Shown in pieces: positions 11,901 to 20,037 of a stretch of DNA of 64,000 nt. Position numbers and translations under genes: made by a program. The notes under the pieces were generated by a model. That model did not search any database and was not told the origin of the DNA. It saw only the letters and a program-made list of their open reading frames with translations. This DNA is from Verrucomicrobiia bacterium (GTDB taxonomy: Bacteria > Verrucomicrobiota > Verrucomicrobiia > Verrucomicrobiales > DEV007): the NCBI GenBank assembly GCA_030425385.1, contig JAUIAH010000016.1, forward strand, positions 1 through 64,000, given 5' to 3'. How positions within the stretch are numbered: position 1 is the stretch's first letter; each line of letters starts with the position of its first letter.

Positions 11901-14900
11901 TGGAGCGAAGATCATGGCTGAGGGGAGCAAGACGGATCCCATTGTCTTCACCGCGCTTGATGAGCGTGATGGCGAATTGACCTTGGAAGACAGCTCTCTC
12001 TGGGGCGGGTTGATCATTCTGGGACAGGCAATTCTCAATGATGCCGACAACCCGAACATCAATCCTGACAATCCGGTGCTCAACGAGCGCGAGATCGAAG
12101 GATTTCCCGCAGGTGGAAACAACGATTTCATCAAATACGGTGGTCTCGATGATGACGATAACTCTGGCGTCCTCAAGTATGTGTCGATCCGCTACGGTGG
12201 CTTCGAATTTGAGACTGATGAGGAAATCAATGGATTGACCCTCGGAGCGGTTGGACGCGGCACGACGATCGAATACGTGGAGGTCTTCAATAACTCCGAT
12301 GATGGCGTTGAGTTCTTCGGGGGAACGGTGAACACGAAGTATCTTGTGATGGCCTTCAACGAAGACGAGCAGTTCGACATCGATCAAGGTTATCGCGGCA
12401 TGAACCAATTCTGGTTCGGTATTGGAAAGAGCGTGGGTGCCGGCTCTAACTACGGCGGCGAGCACGATGGCGGCGACAGCCCTGATAAGACGCTTGAGCC
12501 TTTTGCACGTTCTCAGGTCTACAATGCTACCTATCTTGGTAGTGGAGTGAAAGGCGGCAATCCTCAGACGAACACAGCATTCCGTTTGAAAGATAACTTT
12601 GCGGGCCAATACCACAATTCCATCTTTGGTGACTTCCCCAACCAAGCCGTTCGAATCGATGATGATTCCACCAAGGAGCGGGCAAACACGGAGGGTGACC
12701 TTTCGTTTGAGAATAACCTCTGGTTTGACTTCGGTTCCTATGACGGTACCGCAGAATCGCTGACCCTCAATGGCAGTGCAGAGGAAATTGCGGTAGTCAG
12801 CAGCAATGGCAATAATTACGCCAACCCATACCTCGGTGGTATCAGCCGCCGTCCACACGGCGGTCTTGACCCTCGCCCGGTTGCTGGTGGTCCCGCGTAT
12901 TCCAACGGTCGCTCCGGAGTGCCTGACAATGGCTTCTATGACCAAGTGAACTATGTGGGTGCCTTCTCAGCTAATGATAACTGGATGGAAGGTTGGACCT
13001 ACCTTTCTCAGAAAGGATATTTGTCCAAGCCCGCGCCGACGACCACAACAGACGTGGCAGTGACGGAGAATGTCACTGAAGACACTACCTGGACGAATGA
13101 TAAGACCTATCTTCTCGGTGCGCCGATCTTTGTCACCAATAATGCGACGCTCACGATCGAGGCTGGCACGGAAGTGCTCGGTTTTGAGGATCTCGACGCT
13201 GGGACCTTTGGATCCCTGGTTGTCACTCGCGGCGCTAAGATCTACGCGGAGGGCACACGGAGCAATCCCATCGTCTTCTCCGCCTTGGATGCGCGCGCGG
13301 GCGGCTTGACGCTGGAAGATAGTTCCCTCTGGGGCGGCCTGATTGTTCTCGGGAATGCCGTTCTCAATGATGCGGGTAACCCCATCATTCAGCCGGATAA
13401 TCCTGTTCTCAATGAACGCGAAATCGAAGGCTTCCCTGCTGGCGGAAACAACGACTTCATCAAATATGGTGGTCTCAATGACGAAGACGATTCTGGTGTC
13501 CTTCGTTATGTCTCCATCCAATACGGTGGGTTCGAGTTTGAGACGGATGAAGAGATCAATGGATTGACGCTCGGTGCGGTTGGTTCGGGCACCACGGTCG
13601 AGTTTGTGGAGGTCTTCAACAATTCCGACGATGGCGTCGAGTTCTTCGGCGGCACCGTGGATGTTCGTTACATGGTGATGGCCTTTAACGAAGATGAACA
13701 ATACGACATTGATCAAGGATATCGGGGCCGTGGTCAGTTCCTCTTCGCCATTGGCAAGAACGTGGGAGCTGGCTCCAACTACGGTGGCGAGCACGACGGT
13801 GGCGATAGCCCTGACAAGACGCTTGAGCCTTATGCGAGGAATCAATTCTACAACGTGACCTACATCGGTAGCGGTGCGGGTGATGATGGGAATCCGCAGA
13901 CAAACGCTGCCTTCCGCTTGAAGGACAACTACGCCGGTCAGTATCACAACTCCATCATCACGGACTTCAAAGACTATGCGGTGCGTATCGATGATGATCC
14001 GACGAAAGCTCGGGTGAATGAAGGCGACCTTGCCTTCATGAACAATATCTGGCACGGCTTTGGTTCCGGTGATGGGTCCGATCTTGCAGCGTTGACGCTG
14101 AATGGTTCCGCAGAGGAACTTCTGATCCTTGCGGGTGACCGCGGAAACCAGGTGACCGATCCTTTCCTCCGCGGCATCAGCCGGACGGCAGACGGCGGTC
14201 TTGATCCACGACCCTCTCCCGGCAGCCCTGCCATCGGTGGTTCCCTCAGTGGTTTCCCTGAAGGTCAATCAGGCTTCTTTACGACGGTGAATCACAAAGG
14301 AGCGTTCCGCGACGTCAACTGGATGAACGGGTGGACGCAGATCTCACGTGATGGTTACATTGGAAATCTCCCAGGCGTGGGTGGCATCAATGATGTGACC
14401 GTGGCTGAGAACATCACGGAAGATACCACCTGGACATCCGATAAGAACTACCTCCTCGGACAACCCATCTTCGTGACGAATGGTGCGACCCTGACCATCG
14501 AGCCAGGAACGACCGTTTATGGCTTTGAAGACACGGCCTTAGGAACGTTCGGTTCGTTGATCATCACCCGTGGCTCCAAGATCATGGCCGAAGGCACGAA
14601 GGACGCTCCGATCGTCTTCACGGCCCTTGACGCACGCGACGGCGAGTTGACCTTGGAAGACAGCTCCCTCTGGGGCGGCTTGATCATCCTCGGAAACGCC
14701 ATCTTAAACGATGCGGATAATCCGATCATCAATCCTGACAACCCAGTGCTCAACGAGCGCGAGATCGAAGGGTTCCCCGCTGGCGGAAACAACGAGTTCA
14801 TCAAGTATGGTGGTCTCGATGATGACGACAACTCCGGGGTGCTTCGTTATGTGTCTATTCAATACGGTGGATTCGAGTTCGAGACGGACGAGGAAATCAA

Positions 14901-16545
14901 CGGCCTGACGCTCGGTGCGGTGGGACGTGGCACGACGATCGAATACGTCGAGGTCTTCAATAACTCGGATGACGGGGTCGAATTCTTCGGCGGCACGGTG
15001 GACGTGAAGTATCTCGTGATGGCCTTCAACGAAGACGAACAATACGACATCGACCAAGGATATCGCGGTCGTGGACAGTTCCTCTTCGCCATCGGCAAGA
15101 ACGTGGGTGCCGGTTCCAACTACGGCGGTGAGCACGACGGCGGGGATAGCCCTGACAAGACGCTTGAGCCCTATGCTAGGAGCCAATTCTACAACGTGAC
15201 CTACATCGGTAGCGGTGCGGGTGATGGTGGGAATCCACAGACGAACGCTGCCTTCCGCTTGAAGGACAACTTCGCGGGTCAGTATCACAACTCCATCATC
15301 ACGGACTTCAAAGATTACGCGGTGCGTATCGATGATGATCCGACGAAGGCTCGGGTAAACGACGGCGATCTGTTCTTTGGGAACAATACCTGGTTCGGCT
15401 TCGGATCTGGTGATGGATCGGACCTTGGGGCGCTGACCCTCAATGCCTCGGCAGAGGAACTACTCGTTCTTGCGGCCGATCGCGGCAACGCGGTGGAAGA
15501 TCCGCAGTTGCGCGGCATCAGCCGGACGACCGACGGGGGTCTCGACCCACGGCCTCTGAACGCTAGCCCCGTGATGGGCGCAGCCCTCTCCAATCTCCCA
15601 GAAGGCGACTTCTTTGAGACGGTCAGTTATCGTGGTGCCTTTGGTGCCGAGAACTGGATGGACGGGTGGACCAAGCTGTCCCAAGACGGTTACCTCGGCG
15701 ATCTCGACGGCGGGCCAGCGGCTGGTCCACAAGATGTGACCCAACCCGGCGACGCGATTGTCCTCGTCAACGGCGTGAATGATGACGATGCCGATGCCGG
15801 AGCGCCTCCGGGGGCGGAAGGGGTGGAGAATGCCATCAACAACGTGACCCAGAAGTATCTCAACTTCCTTGACCTGGGTTCCGGCTTGATCGTCACCCCA
15901 GGCGTGGGAGCGACGACTGTCGGCGGCTTGAATCTCTACACCGCTAACGACGCGGTCGAGCGTGACCCCGCTAGCTACAAGTTGGAAGGTTCGGTTGCCG
16001 GTGCCGATGGCCCGTGGAGCCTGATCTCGGAAGGACCGCTCGCATTGCCTGACGAACGGAATGACGGTGGCGACATTCCCATCACCGCTGATCTCAATCG
16101 TCAGGTGCTCGCCTTCGATAACGAATGGGCCTACCTTTCTTATCGTCTCACCTTCCCGACCTTGAAAGACGCGGCGAATGCCAACAGCATGCAGATCGCT
16201 GAGATCGAATTGACGGGTGCTGCCGGTGGCACGTTGGATCCCAATCCGCCGGTCGATCCCGAGTTGGATTCCGATGGCGACGGCACACCGGATGCCGTGG
16301 AGATTGCCAATGGCACGGATCCTAACAACCCTGCCAGCTTCTTCACCCTTGCCTCCGTGGCTGCTGGTGAGCTGAGCTGGGCCAGTGGTGAGGGAGCCAC
16401 CTATGATATCGAATACTCCGAAGATTTGGTGACCTGGAATGTGGTGGGAACAGTCCAGGGCACCGCTGGTCAGTCCAGCTTCTCCGAGACCGATGCCGGA
16501 CGTTTGGGCAAAGCGTCAGGCTACTATCGAGTGGTCTTGAAGTAA
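8983..16545 (+). CDS. Giant secreted protein with five tandem beta-helix-like units
   Basis: About 2520 residues. Signal peptide 1-25 (ends SVRAAD). Then five units of about 438-447 residues start near residues 26, 469, 914, 1357 and 1804. Each opens with a VTENIT..TTWT-like strand, then LLGQPIFVT, ATLTIEPGTTVYGFED, TRGSKIMAEG, EDSSLWGG, EREIEGFPAGGNN, GGFEFETDEEINGL, DDGVEFFGGTV and GSNYGGEHDGGDSPDKTLEP, closing with WMEGWTYLS. These glycine/asparagine-rich rungs fit a right-handed beta-helix. A single such unit is, from memory, a familiar secreted protein beside TonB receptors in Bacteroidota and Proteobacteria. After unit 5 come a discoidin-like domain (~2245-2405), a calcium-type DSDGDGTPD repeat and the YSEDLVTW...YYRV C-terminal module. 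Start ATG 8983 follows AAAGGGCGGA. A 3' hairpin ends it. Function unknown; a surface binding role beside the TonB receptor is inference. Confidence 0.9.
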   Translation: MKIMKPIPLTLAAVLALGTLSVRAADVPVTANITQDTTWTADNEYLLGQPIFVTDGATLTIEPGTTVYGFEDVGNGTFGSLIITRGSKIMAEGTKENPIDFTALDERDGGLTLEDSSLWGGLIILGNAVLNDADNPVLNPDNPVLNEREIEGFPAGGNNDLIRYGGLDDADNSGVLRYVSIRYGGFEFETDEEINGLTLGAVGSGTTIEYVEVFNNSDDGVEFFGGTVNTKYLVMAFNEDEQFDIDQGYRGKNQFWFGIGKSVGAGSNYGGEHDGGDSPDKTLEPFSRTNVYNATFLGSGVKGGNPQTNTAFRLKDNFAGQYHNSIFGDFPGQAVRIDDDSTKERANTEGDLAFRNNLWFDIGSYDGTAASLTLNGSAEEIKVVSENGNDYANPYLAGVSRQAGGGLDPRPHPAGPAYSNSRSDIPADDFYTAVNYVGAFSAEDNWMEGWTYLSRGGYLPEAAPAELTDVTVTENITADTVWTNDNAYLLGQPIFVTEGATLTIEAGTTIYGFEDLDAGTFGSLIVTRGSKLYAEGTRDLPIVFTALDVRDGALTLEDSSLWGGVILLGNAVLNDAGNPVIQADNPILNEREIEGFPAGGNNDFIKYGGLDDEDNSGSLRFVSIRYGGFEFETDEEINGLTLGAVGSGTTIEFVEVFNNSDDGVEFFGGTVDVRYMVMAFNEDEQYDIDQGYRGRGQFLFAIGKNVGAGSNYGGEHDGGDSPDKTLEPFARNKFYNVTYIGSGAGDDGNPQTNAAFRLKDNYAGQYHNSIITDFKDYAIRIDDDATKERVNTEGDLFFGNNTWFGFGAVEEGNFTSYTLNGSAEELLVLSQARGNTFEDPQLRGISRAADGGLDPRPLASSPVFGATLSDFPDDQSGFFTPADFRGAFGALNWAEGWTALSEQGFVAEGGAVTDVAVTENITEDTTWTANNAYLLGQPIFVTNGATLTIEPGTTVYGFEDIEGGTFGSLIITRGAKIMAEGSKTDPIVFTALDERDGELTLEDSSLWGGLIILGQAILNDADNPNINPDNPVLNEREIEGFPAGGNNDFIKYGGLDDDDNSGVLKYVSIRYGGFEFETDEEINGLTLGAVGRGTTIEYVEVFNNSDDGVEFFGGTVNTKYLVMAFNEDEQFDIDQGYRGMNQFWFGIGKSVGAGSNYGGEHDGGDSPDKTLEPFARSQVYNATYLGSGVKGGNPQTNTAFRLKDNFAGQYHNSIFGDFPNQAVRIDDDSTKERANTEGDLSFENNLWFDFGSYDGTAESLTLNGSAEEIAVVSSNGNNYANPYLGGISRRPHGGLDPRPVAGGPAYSNGRSGVPDNGFYDQVNYVGAFSANDNWMEGWTYLSQKGYLSKPAPTTTTDVAVTENVTEDTTWTNDKTYLLGAPIFVTNNATLTIEAGTEVLGFEDLDAGTFGSLVVTRGAKIYAEGTRSNPIVFSALDARAGGLTLEDSSLWGGLIVLGNAVLNDAGNPIIQPDNPVLNEREIEGFPAGGNNDFIKYGGLNDEDDSGVLRYVSIQYGGFEFETDEEINGLTLGAVGSGTTVEFVEVFNNSDDGVEFFGGTVDVRYMVMAFNEDEQYDIDQGYRGRGQFLFAIGKNVGAGSNYGGEHDGGDSPDKTLEPYARNQFYNVTYIGSGAGDDGNPQTNAAFRLKDNYAGQYHNSIITDFKDYAVRIDDDPTKARVNEGDLAFMNNIWHGFGSGDGSDLAALTLNGSAEELLILAGDRGNQVTDPFLRGISRTADGGLDPRPSPGSPAIGGSLSGFPEGQSGFFTTVNHKGAFRDVNWMNGWTQISRDGYIGNLPGVGGINDVTVAENITEDTTWTSDKNYLLGQPIFVTNGATLTIEPGTTVYGFEDTALGTFGSLIITRGSKIMAEGTKDAPIVFTALDARDGELTLEDSSLWGGLIILGNAILNDADNPIINPDNPVLNEREIEGFPAGGNNEFIKYGGLDDDDNSGVLRYVSIQYGGFEFETDEEINGLTLGAVGRGTTIEYVEVFNNSDDGVEFFGGTVDVKYLVMAFNEDEQYDIDQGYRGRGQFLFAIGKNVGAGSNYGGEHDGGDSPDKTLEPYARSQFYNVTYIGSGAGDGGNPQTNAAFRLKDNFAGQYHNSIITDFKDYAVRIDDDPTKARVNDGDLFFGNNTWFGFGSGDGSDLGALTLNASAEELLVLAADRGNAVEDPQLRGISRTTDGGLDPRPLNASPVMGAALSNLPEGDFFETVSYRGAFGAENWMDGWTKLSQDGYLGDLDGGPAAGPQDVTQPGDAIVLVNGVNDDDADAGAPPGAEGVENAINNVTQKYLNFLDLGSGLIVTPGVGATTVGGLNLYTANDAVERDPASYKLEGSVAGADGPWSLISEGPLALPDERNDGGDIPITADLNRQVLAFDNEWAYLSYRLTFPTLKDAANANSMQIAEIELTGAAGGTLDPNPPVDPELDSDGDGTPDAVEIANGTDPNNPASFFTLASVAAGELSWASGEGATYDIEYSEDLVTWNVVGTVQGTAGQSSFSETDAGRLGKASGYYRVVLK
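9058..15705 (+). repeat. Five in-frame tandem repeats of ~1.33 kb
   Basis: Direct repeats inside the giant gene start at 9058, 10387, 11722, 13051 and 14392, with lengths about 1329, 1335, 1329, 1341 and 1314 bp. Two subtypes alternate. Units 1 and 3 (type A) carry NTKYLVMAF, QFWFGIGKSVG, FGDFP..AVRIDDDSTKE and NYANPYL. Units 2 and 4 (type B) carry DVRYMVMAF, QFLFAIGKNVG, ITDFKDYA and RGISR..DGGLDPRP. Unit 5 is type A in its first ~600 bp and type B after about 14995. Confidence 0.95.
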
Positions 16546-16566
16546 GCCGTTCTGGCCTCCAATCGC

Positions 16567-16598
16567 GAAAGGGCTGCCATGGGCATGGCAGCCCTTTC
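16567..16598. terminator. Bidirectional hairpin between convergent genes
   Basis: A perfect 14-bp stem (GAAAGGGCTGCCAT / ATGGCAGCCCTTTC) with a 4-nt GGGC loop lies between the convergent stop codons of the giant repeat gene (16545) and the CotH-type gene (16619). It is followed on the top strand by a short T run. It is well placed to terminate both transcripts. Confidence 0.85.
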
Positions 16599-16618
16599 TG
16601 CGTACGGAAGCGGTGAGG

Positions 16619-19267
16619 TCATGGTTCTGCGCGCGAACGCCAGCGATAGTAGCCTGCCCGAGTCGATGACGCATCCAGCGGGCGATCGGCACGATCGATG
16701 ATTGGCAAGGTGTCCCAATCGATGAGATTAGGTGAATGTTGGAGTTCCAGGGAAGGATCGATGTGGAGAATGAGTTGCCCATTGGCATCCACACGAATCC
16801 CTGGCGTCATGGGTGCGCTGCTTCTTCCGGGAGTGCCGCCGCGTTCGGTGCTGGCTAACCACGTGCCCGTCGCCGCATGCCACTCCAAACTTAAACCGTC
16901 GCCATCGGCGACATCGTCCTGATAGGATACTGCATGGATGAGAGCGCCTTCAGCAGAAGCTACCGCTAGCCTTTCGCCGCTGTTGCTGAGCCGGGTGTCG
17001 TTAGCGAAGGAACCTAACACCCTTGCGTTCATGGCGATCTCTTGATCTCCCACGATGAGGGCGCGTTCGCCCGGCGCCAACAGCGTGTCCTCGGCGATAG
17101 CGAAATCGATGCCGTCGATGAATCGAAGTCCTCGCAGATTCACATTCTCTTCAGACGTATTCATCAATTCAATGAACTCGTTCGCCATGGGATCGTCCTC
17201 CGCGGGATGATACATGATCTCCGTGATGCGGAGATTGGCCGCGCTGGCGGCGGTTCCGTAGACGAAGGTGTGTTCGACCTCGGGAGTCCAGCGCGTCAAT
17301 CCCTTGGCGCGTGCACGGATAGTGAGGGTTTCCGTGAAGGGGATCGCGGCGGGACCTTGCTGCGCGGAGGGATGAATCTCGCCCCCGGGCAATCGCGGAT
17401 CTGTCCCGTCGGTGGTGAAATAGAGAATGCCACTCGCAAAGATCGAGCGCTTCTTCACGCGGACCACGTCTCCTTCCTGAACGACAAGTGGGGGGCGCTG
17501 GTGATCCCAAAGACCTGCCGATTCGAGTTGTGATAGGGTGATGGCATTGCGGCCATTGCCGGCGCTATTGAAATAGTCCTCGCGCAGGCGTTGCAGTTCC
17601 CGTAGCCAATCGTCGCGATCATACGGCTGGCTGGGCCGTAAGAGATCGCCCCAACGGGCGGATTCCGCCACGATGGCGCGGTCGATCCGCCTCGCGAGCC
17701 GCATGAGTCGAGCGCTCGATTGAGTGTCTGTGAGGGCGCCATCATCGAAGAAATGGCGCGAGATGCGATCGCTGATGAGGAACTGGAACTCCTCGTTCTG
17801 TCGGAGCAATTGATAGAGTTCCGAAAGATTGCCAGGGTGTCTGACGTTGAGGCGATTCGCCTGTGGGGAGAGTAGGCATTCTTCGGAATCCCAGCAGAAG
17901 AAGCGAAACGTCTCGCCTTCCACGCGGGAACGCATCGTGTAGGCGTTATTGTCAGGCCAGTCGCCATTGCCGACGAAGAAATTAACCAGCATATAGTCGA
18001 TCAGATTCGGAAGATCGACGAGTGACGCGATTTCATCGTAGACGGCGGGGCTCTCGACATCTCCTCGAGCGAGGGTCAGGACGGATTCCCACACGTCTTC
18101 CGTCCCATTGTTGGCCAGGCGTCCGAGGCTGCGAATCCATTTGATGACGTCCATGTCATCGGCTTCCCCGGGGAAATAGCGGGCCCCAAAGTGTTCGTCG
18201 AGGCGTTCGGTGAGATTGTAGAGGCCCCAATAGAGTCCATTGATGTAGAGATGAACGAAATCGCCGTGGGCGGAGGGGTGCCCCATGTCCAGCTGCGTGG
18301 CCCTGACAAACTCATCACGCAGATAAGTCGTGCGTTCTAGCGAATTGCCTAAGCCAGAAAGCGCCCGCCACGGGCTCGGCCAGGCTTTGCCATTACCAGA
18401 ACGCAGGATCAGGGTGTCGAAGCTATCCACGGGCGTGTCCTTGAATAGGGGGGCGCGGAACTTGGCATCGCCGTATTCCTTGCGGAAATACAATCGCAAG
18501 GACTTCTTGAGCATCTCCGGGTTGCGATTCCATCCACCCTGCATTCGCAACCCGGCTTCAGCCTGTTGCAAGCGCTCTCCCGTTGCATCGAAATACTCCA
18601 CGGAAGCGCGCCGCTCCCATTCGCGTCCTTTGTTGCGAGCCTGAGCATGCAGGCCATGATCGGGATCCCATAGAACGCTGTTAGGAATGGTGATCGCCAT
18701 GCTCGGGAGCGCTTGCAGAGCTTCGGCAAGACCGAAAGCCTCGCCGTCCATGTCGACGTAGCGCGCCTCTCGAATGCGGGGATCGATCTCGTAGTCGACG
18801 TCAGCTGGTTTGCTAGCATTGATGCCACCCGCGTTGGACCAATTGGCAGGAAACCCGTCTGGCTGCTTCGGTTGGAAGAGCGTTGATTGGGAAAAGAGGT
18901 AAGTGTGCGTGTCGAGATTGGTCGGTTCCATCCCAGCCTTGGACGCTTGGGCGCGGACGACCGTGGTGCGTTCGATGGAAATGGGGCCCGAGTAGCGGCG
19001 GGTGGCCGCATTGAAGAGACTCGGTTCGGAGCCATCTAAGGTATATTCAATCGTCGCCTCGGGCGTGGCCGAACTCAGCGCCACGATGATGGGGGCCTCA
19101 TAGAAACCTCCGTTGAGAGAGAACTTCGTATCCGCTACCTGTGGTGTCGGAATGGGGTCTTCCTGAGCATCAAGACCCTGACAAACGATCACGAATGCCC
19201 CTGAGAGAGCAAATGATAGGAGAAATCCGGATTTCATGGAGACGGTGATAGCTTGAACGGAGTTCAT
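16619..19267 (-). CDS. Secreted CotH-kinase family protein with lamin-tail domain
   Basis: 882 residues from the ATG at 19267 (AGGTGATC upstream); ATG 19237 would also leave a signal peptide. Order: signal peptide 1-35 (ends GLDAQ); chitobiase/hexosaminidase C-terminal-like domain about 45-125 (IEYTLDGSEPSLF); CotH domain about 215-500, with INGLYWGLYNLTERLDEHF (342-360) and FCWDSEECLL, whose Asp460 sits where CotH kinases bind metal; a second hexosaminidase-like strand pattern (LYFTTDGTDPRLPG); a lamin-tail domain (NLRITEIMYHPAEDDP ... NEFIELMNTS); and the C-terminal ELQHSPNLIDW ... YYRWRSR module. CotH kinases phosphorylate spore-coat proteins in Bacillus; in PVC bacteria the substrate is unknown and activity is inference. 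Upstream lie two truncated copies of its own 5' end. Confidence 0.92.
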   Translation of the reverse strand: MNSVQAITVSMKSGFLLSFALSGAFVIVCQGLDAQEDPIPTPQVADTKFSLNGGFYEAPIIVALSSATPEATIEYTLDGSEPSLFNAATRRYSGPISIERTTVVRAQASKAGMEPTNLDTHTYLFSQSTLFQPKQPDGFPANWSNAGGINASKPADVDYEIDPRIREARYVDMDGEAFGLAEALQALPSMAITIPNSVLWDPDHGLHAQARNKGREWERRASVEYFDATGERLQQAEAGLRMQGGWNRNPEMLKKSLRLYFRKEYGDAKFRAPLFKDTPVDSFDTLILRSGNGKAWPSPWRALSGLGNSLERTTYLRDEFVRATQLDMGHPSAHGDFVHLYINGLYWGLYNLTERLDEHFGARYFPGEADDMDVIKWIRSLGRLANNGTEDVWESVLTLARGDVESPAVYDEIASLVDLPNLIDYMLVNFFVGNGDWPDNNAYTMRSRVEGETFRFFCWDSEECLLSPQANRLNVRHPGNLSELYQLLRQNEEFQFLISDRISRHFFDDGALTDTQSSARLMRLARRIDRAIVAESARWGDLLRPSQPYDRDDWLRELQRLREDYFNSAGNGRNAITLSQLESAGLWDHQRPPLVVQEGDVVRVKKRSIFASGILYFTTDGTDPRLPGGEIHPSAQQGPAAIPFTETLTIRARAKGLTRWTPEVEHTFVYGTAASAANLRITEIMYHPAEDDPMANEFIELMNTSEENVNLRGLRFIDGIDFAIAEDTLLAPGERALIVGDQEIAMNARVLGSFANDTRLSNSGERLAVASAEGALIHAVSYQDDVADGDGLSLEWHAATGTWLASTERGGTPGRSSAPMTPGIRVDANGQLILHIDPSLELQHSPNLIDWDTLPIIDRADRPLDASSTRAGYYRWRSRAEP

Positions 19268-19394
19268 GATGATCACCTGGCTGGGCACAAGGCACAAACA
19301 GAAAGGCTGGTCATGAGCCGTCATGCTTTGCGAGCTTGGCGGCGTTGCGTGCCTACCAACCCGTCGCCATGCCACTGGCCGGACAGGCAGATGA

Positions 19395-19511
19395 GAACAG
19401 AAGGAAGCAAAGGCAACAAAGGGTGGCGTGAGAGGCGTCACGACTTAGGAGTTCAGGAACGCCATTCAACCCTAGCAATCTCGCCTTCGGTACCTTTGAT
19501 TCCTTCTGTTC
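19395..19511. repeat. 117-bp element with 19-bp inverted ends, copy 1
   Basis: Left end GAACAGAAGGAAGCAAAGG (19395-19413) and right end CCTTTGATTCCTTCTGTTC (19493-19511) are inverted repeats with one mismatch. Inside is a short palindrome around CGTGA-GAGGCG-TCACG. It has no coding potential. The same element with the same length recurs at 19754-19870. It resembles a small non-autonomous mobile or palindromic intergenic repeat; no target-site duplication is clear. Confidence 0.75.
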
Positions 19512-19542
19512 AGTCACCGCTGCAGCCCGAAGATGGGATCGT

Positions 19543-19693
19543 GTATTAAATCGTCGCCTCGGGCGTGGTTGAACTCAGCTCCACGGAGATGGGTGCCTCA
19601 TAGAATCCTCCGTTGAGAGAGAACTTCGTATCCGCTACCTGTGGTGTCAGAATGGGGTCTTCCTGAGCATCAAGACGCTGACAAACGATCGCG
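19543..19693 (-). pseudogene. Truncated copy 1 of the CotH gene 5' end
   Basis: About 150 bp nearly identical to 19045-19195 of the CotH gene, covering the codons for the end of the leader, VADTKFSLNGGFYEAP and LSSATPEATIEYT. It is truncated at both ends: it lacks the start codon, stops at the EYT codons and runs into unrelated sequence next to element copy 1. It cannot encode a working product. Confidence 0.8.
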
Positions 19694-19753
19694 AGCCTAC
19701 CCACTCGTCGTTATGCCACTGGCCGGATTCATAATTCATAGCCGGACAGATGA

Positions 19754-19870
19754 GAACAGAAGGAAGCAAAGGCAACAAAGGGTGGCGTGAGAGGCGTCAC
19801 GACTTAGGAGATTGGGAACGCCATTCAACCCTAGCAATCTCGCCTTTGGTGCCTCTGATTCCTTCTGTTC
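19754..19870. repeat. 117-bp element with inverted ends, copy 2
   Basis: A second copy of the 19395-19511 element, same length and over 90% identical by eye. The left end is unchanged; the right end reads CCTCTGATTCCTTCTGTTC. It sits at the same position relative to a CotH 5' fragment as copy 1, so fragment plus element were probably duplicated together. Confidence 0.75.
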
Positions 19871-19894
19871 AGCCACCGATGCAGCCTGAGGGAG

Positions 19895-20037
19895 CGTGTA
19901 TTCAACCGTCGTCTCGGGCGTGGTTGAACTCAGCTCTACGGTGATGGGGGCCCTCATCGAATCCTCCGTTGAGAGAGCATTTCGTATTCGCTACCCACGT
20001 TAGGCGTATCGCGGATTTCATGGATGAGACGGTGGGA
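19895..20037 (-). pseudogene. Truncated copy 2 of the CotH gene 5' end
   Basis: A second degraded copy of the CotH gene's 5' end. It keeps an ATG and the first codons (MKSAIR versus MKSGFL), has lost most of the signal peptide by an internal deletion, keeps VANTKCSLNGGF and is then frameshifted; the adjacent frame reads MRAPITVELSSTTPETTVEYTL. Its outer boundary at about 20037 overlaps the 3' end of the neighbouring membrane-protein gene. Confidence 0.78.

Larger units (their letters stand above)
19268..20017. other. 750-bp degenerate region with tandem gene debris
   Basis: No intact gene lies here. The region is a 125-bp spacer from the CotH gene, then two modules, each holding a 117-bp element with inverted-repeat ends next to a truncated copy of the CotH gene's 5' end. 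The spacer motif ATGCCACTGGCCGGA occurs at about 19371 and again at about 19713, so part of the upstream flank was duplicated too. Short open frames in the region translate to frameshifted CotH leader sequence. Confidence 0.8.

Noticed and set aside
9058-15705. CRISPR or minisatellite explanation for the repeats
   Set aside because: Repeats are 1.3 kb, in frame, diverged at codon level and encode a coherent protein.
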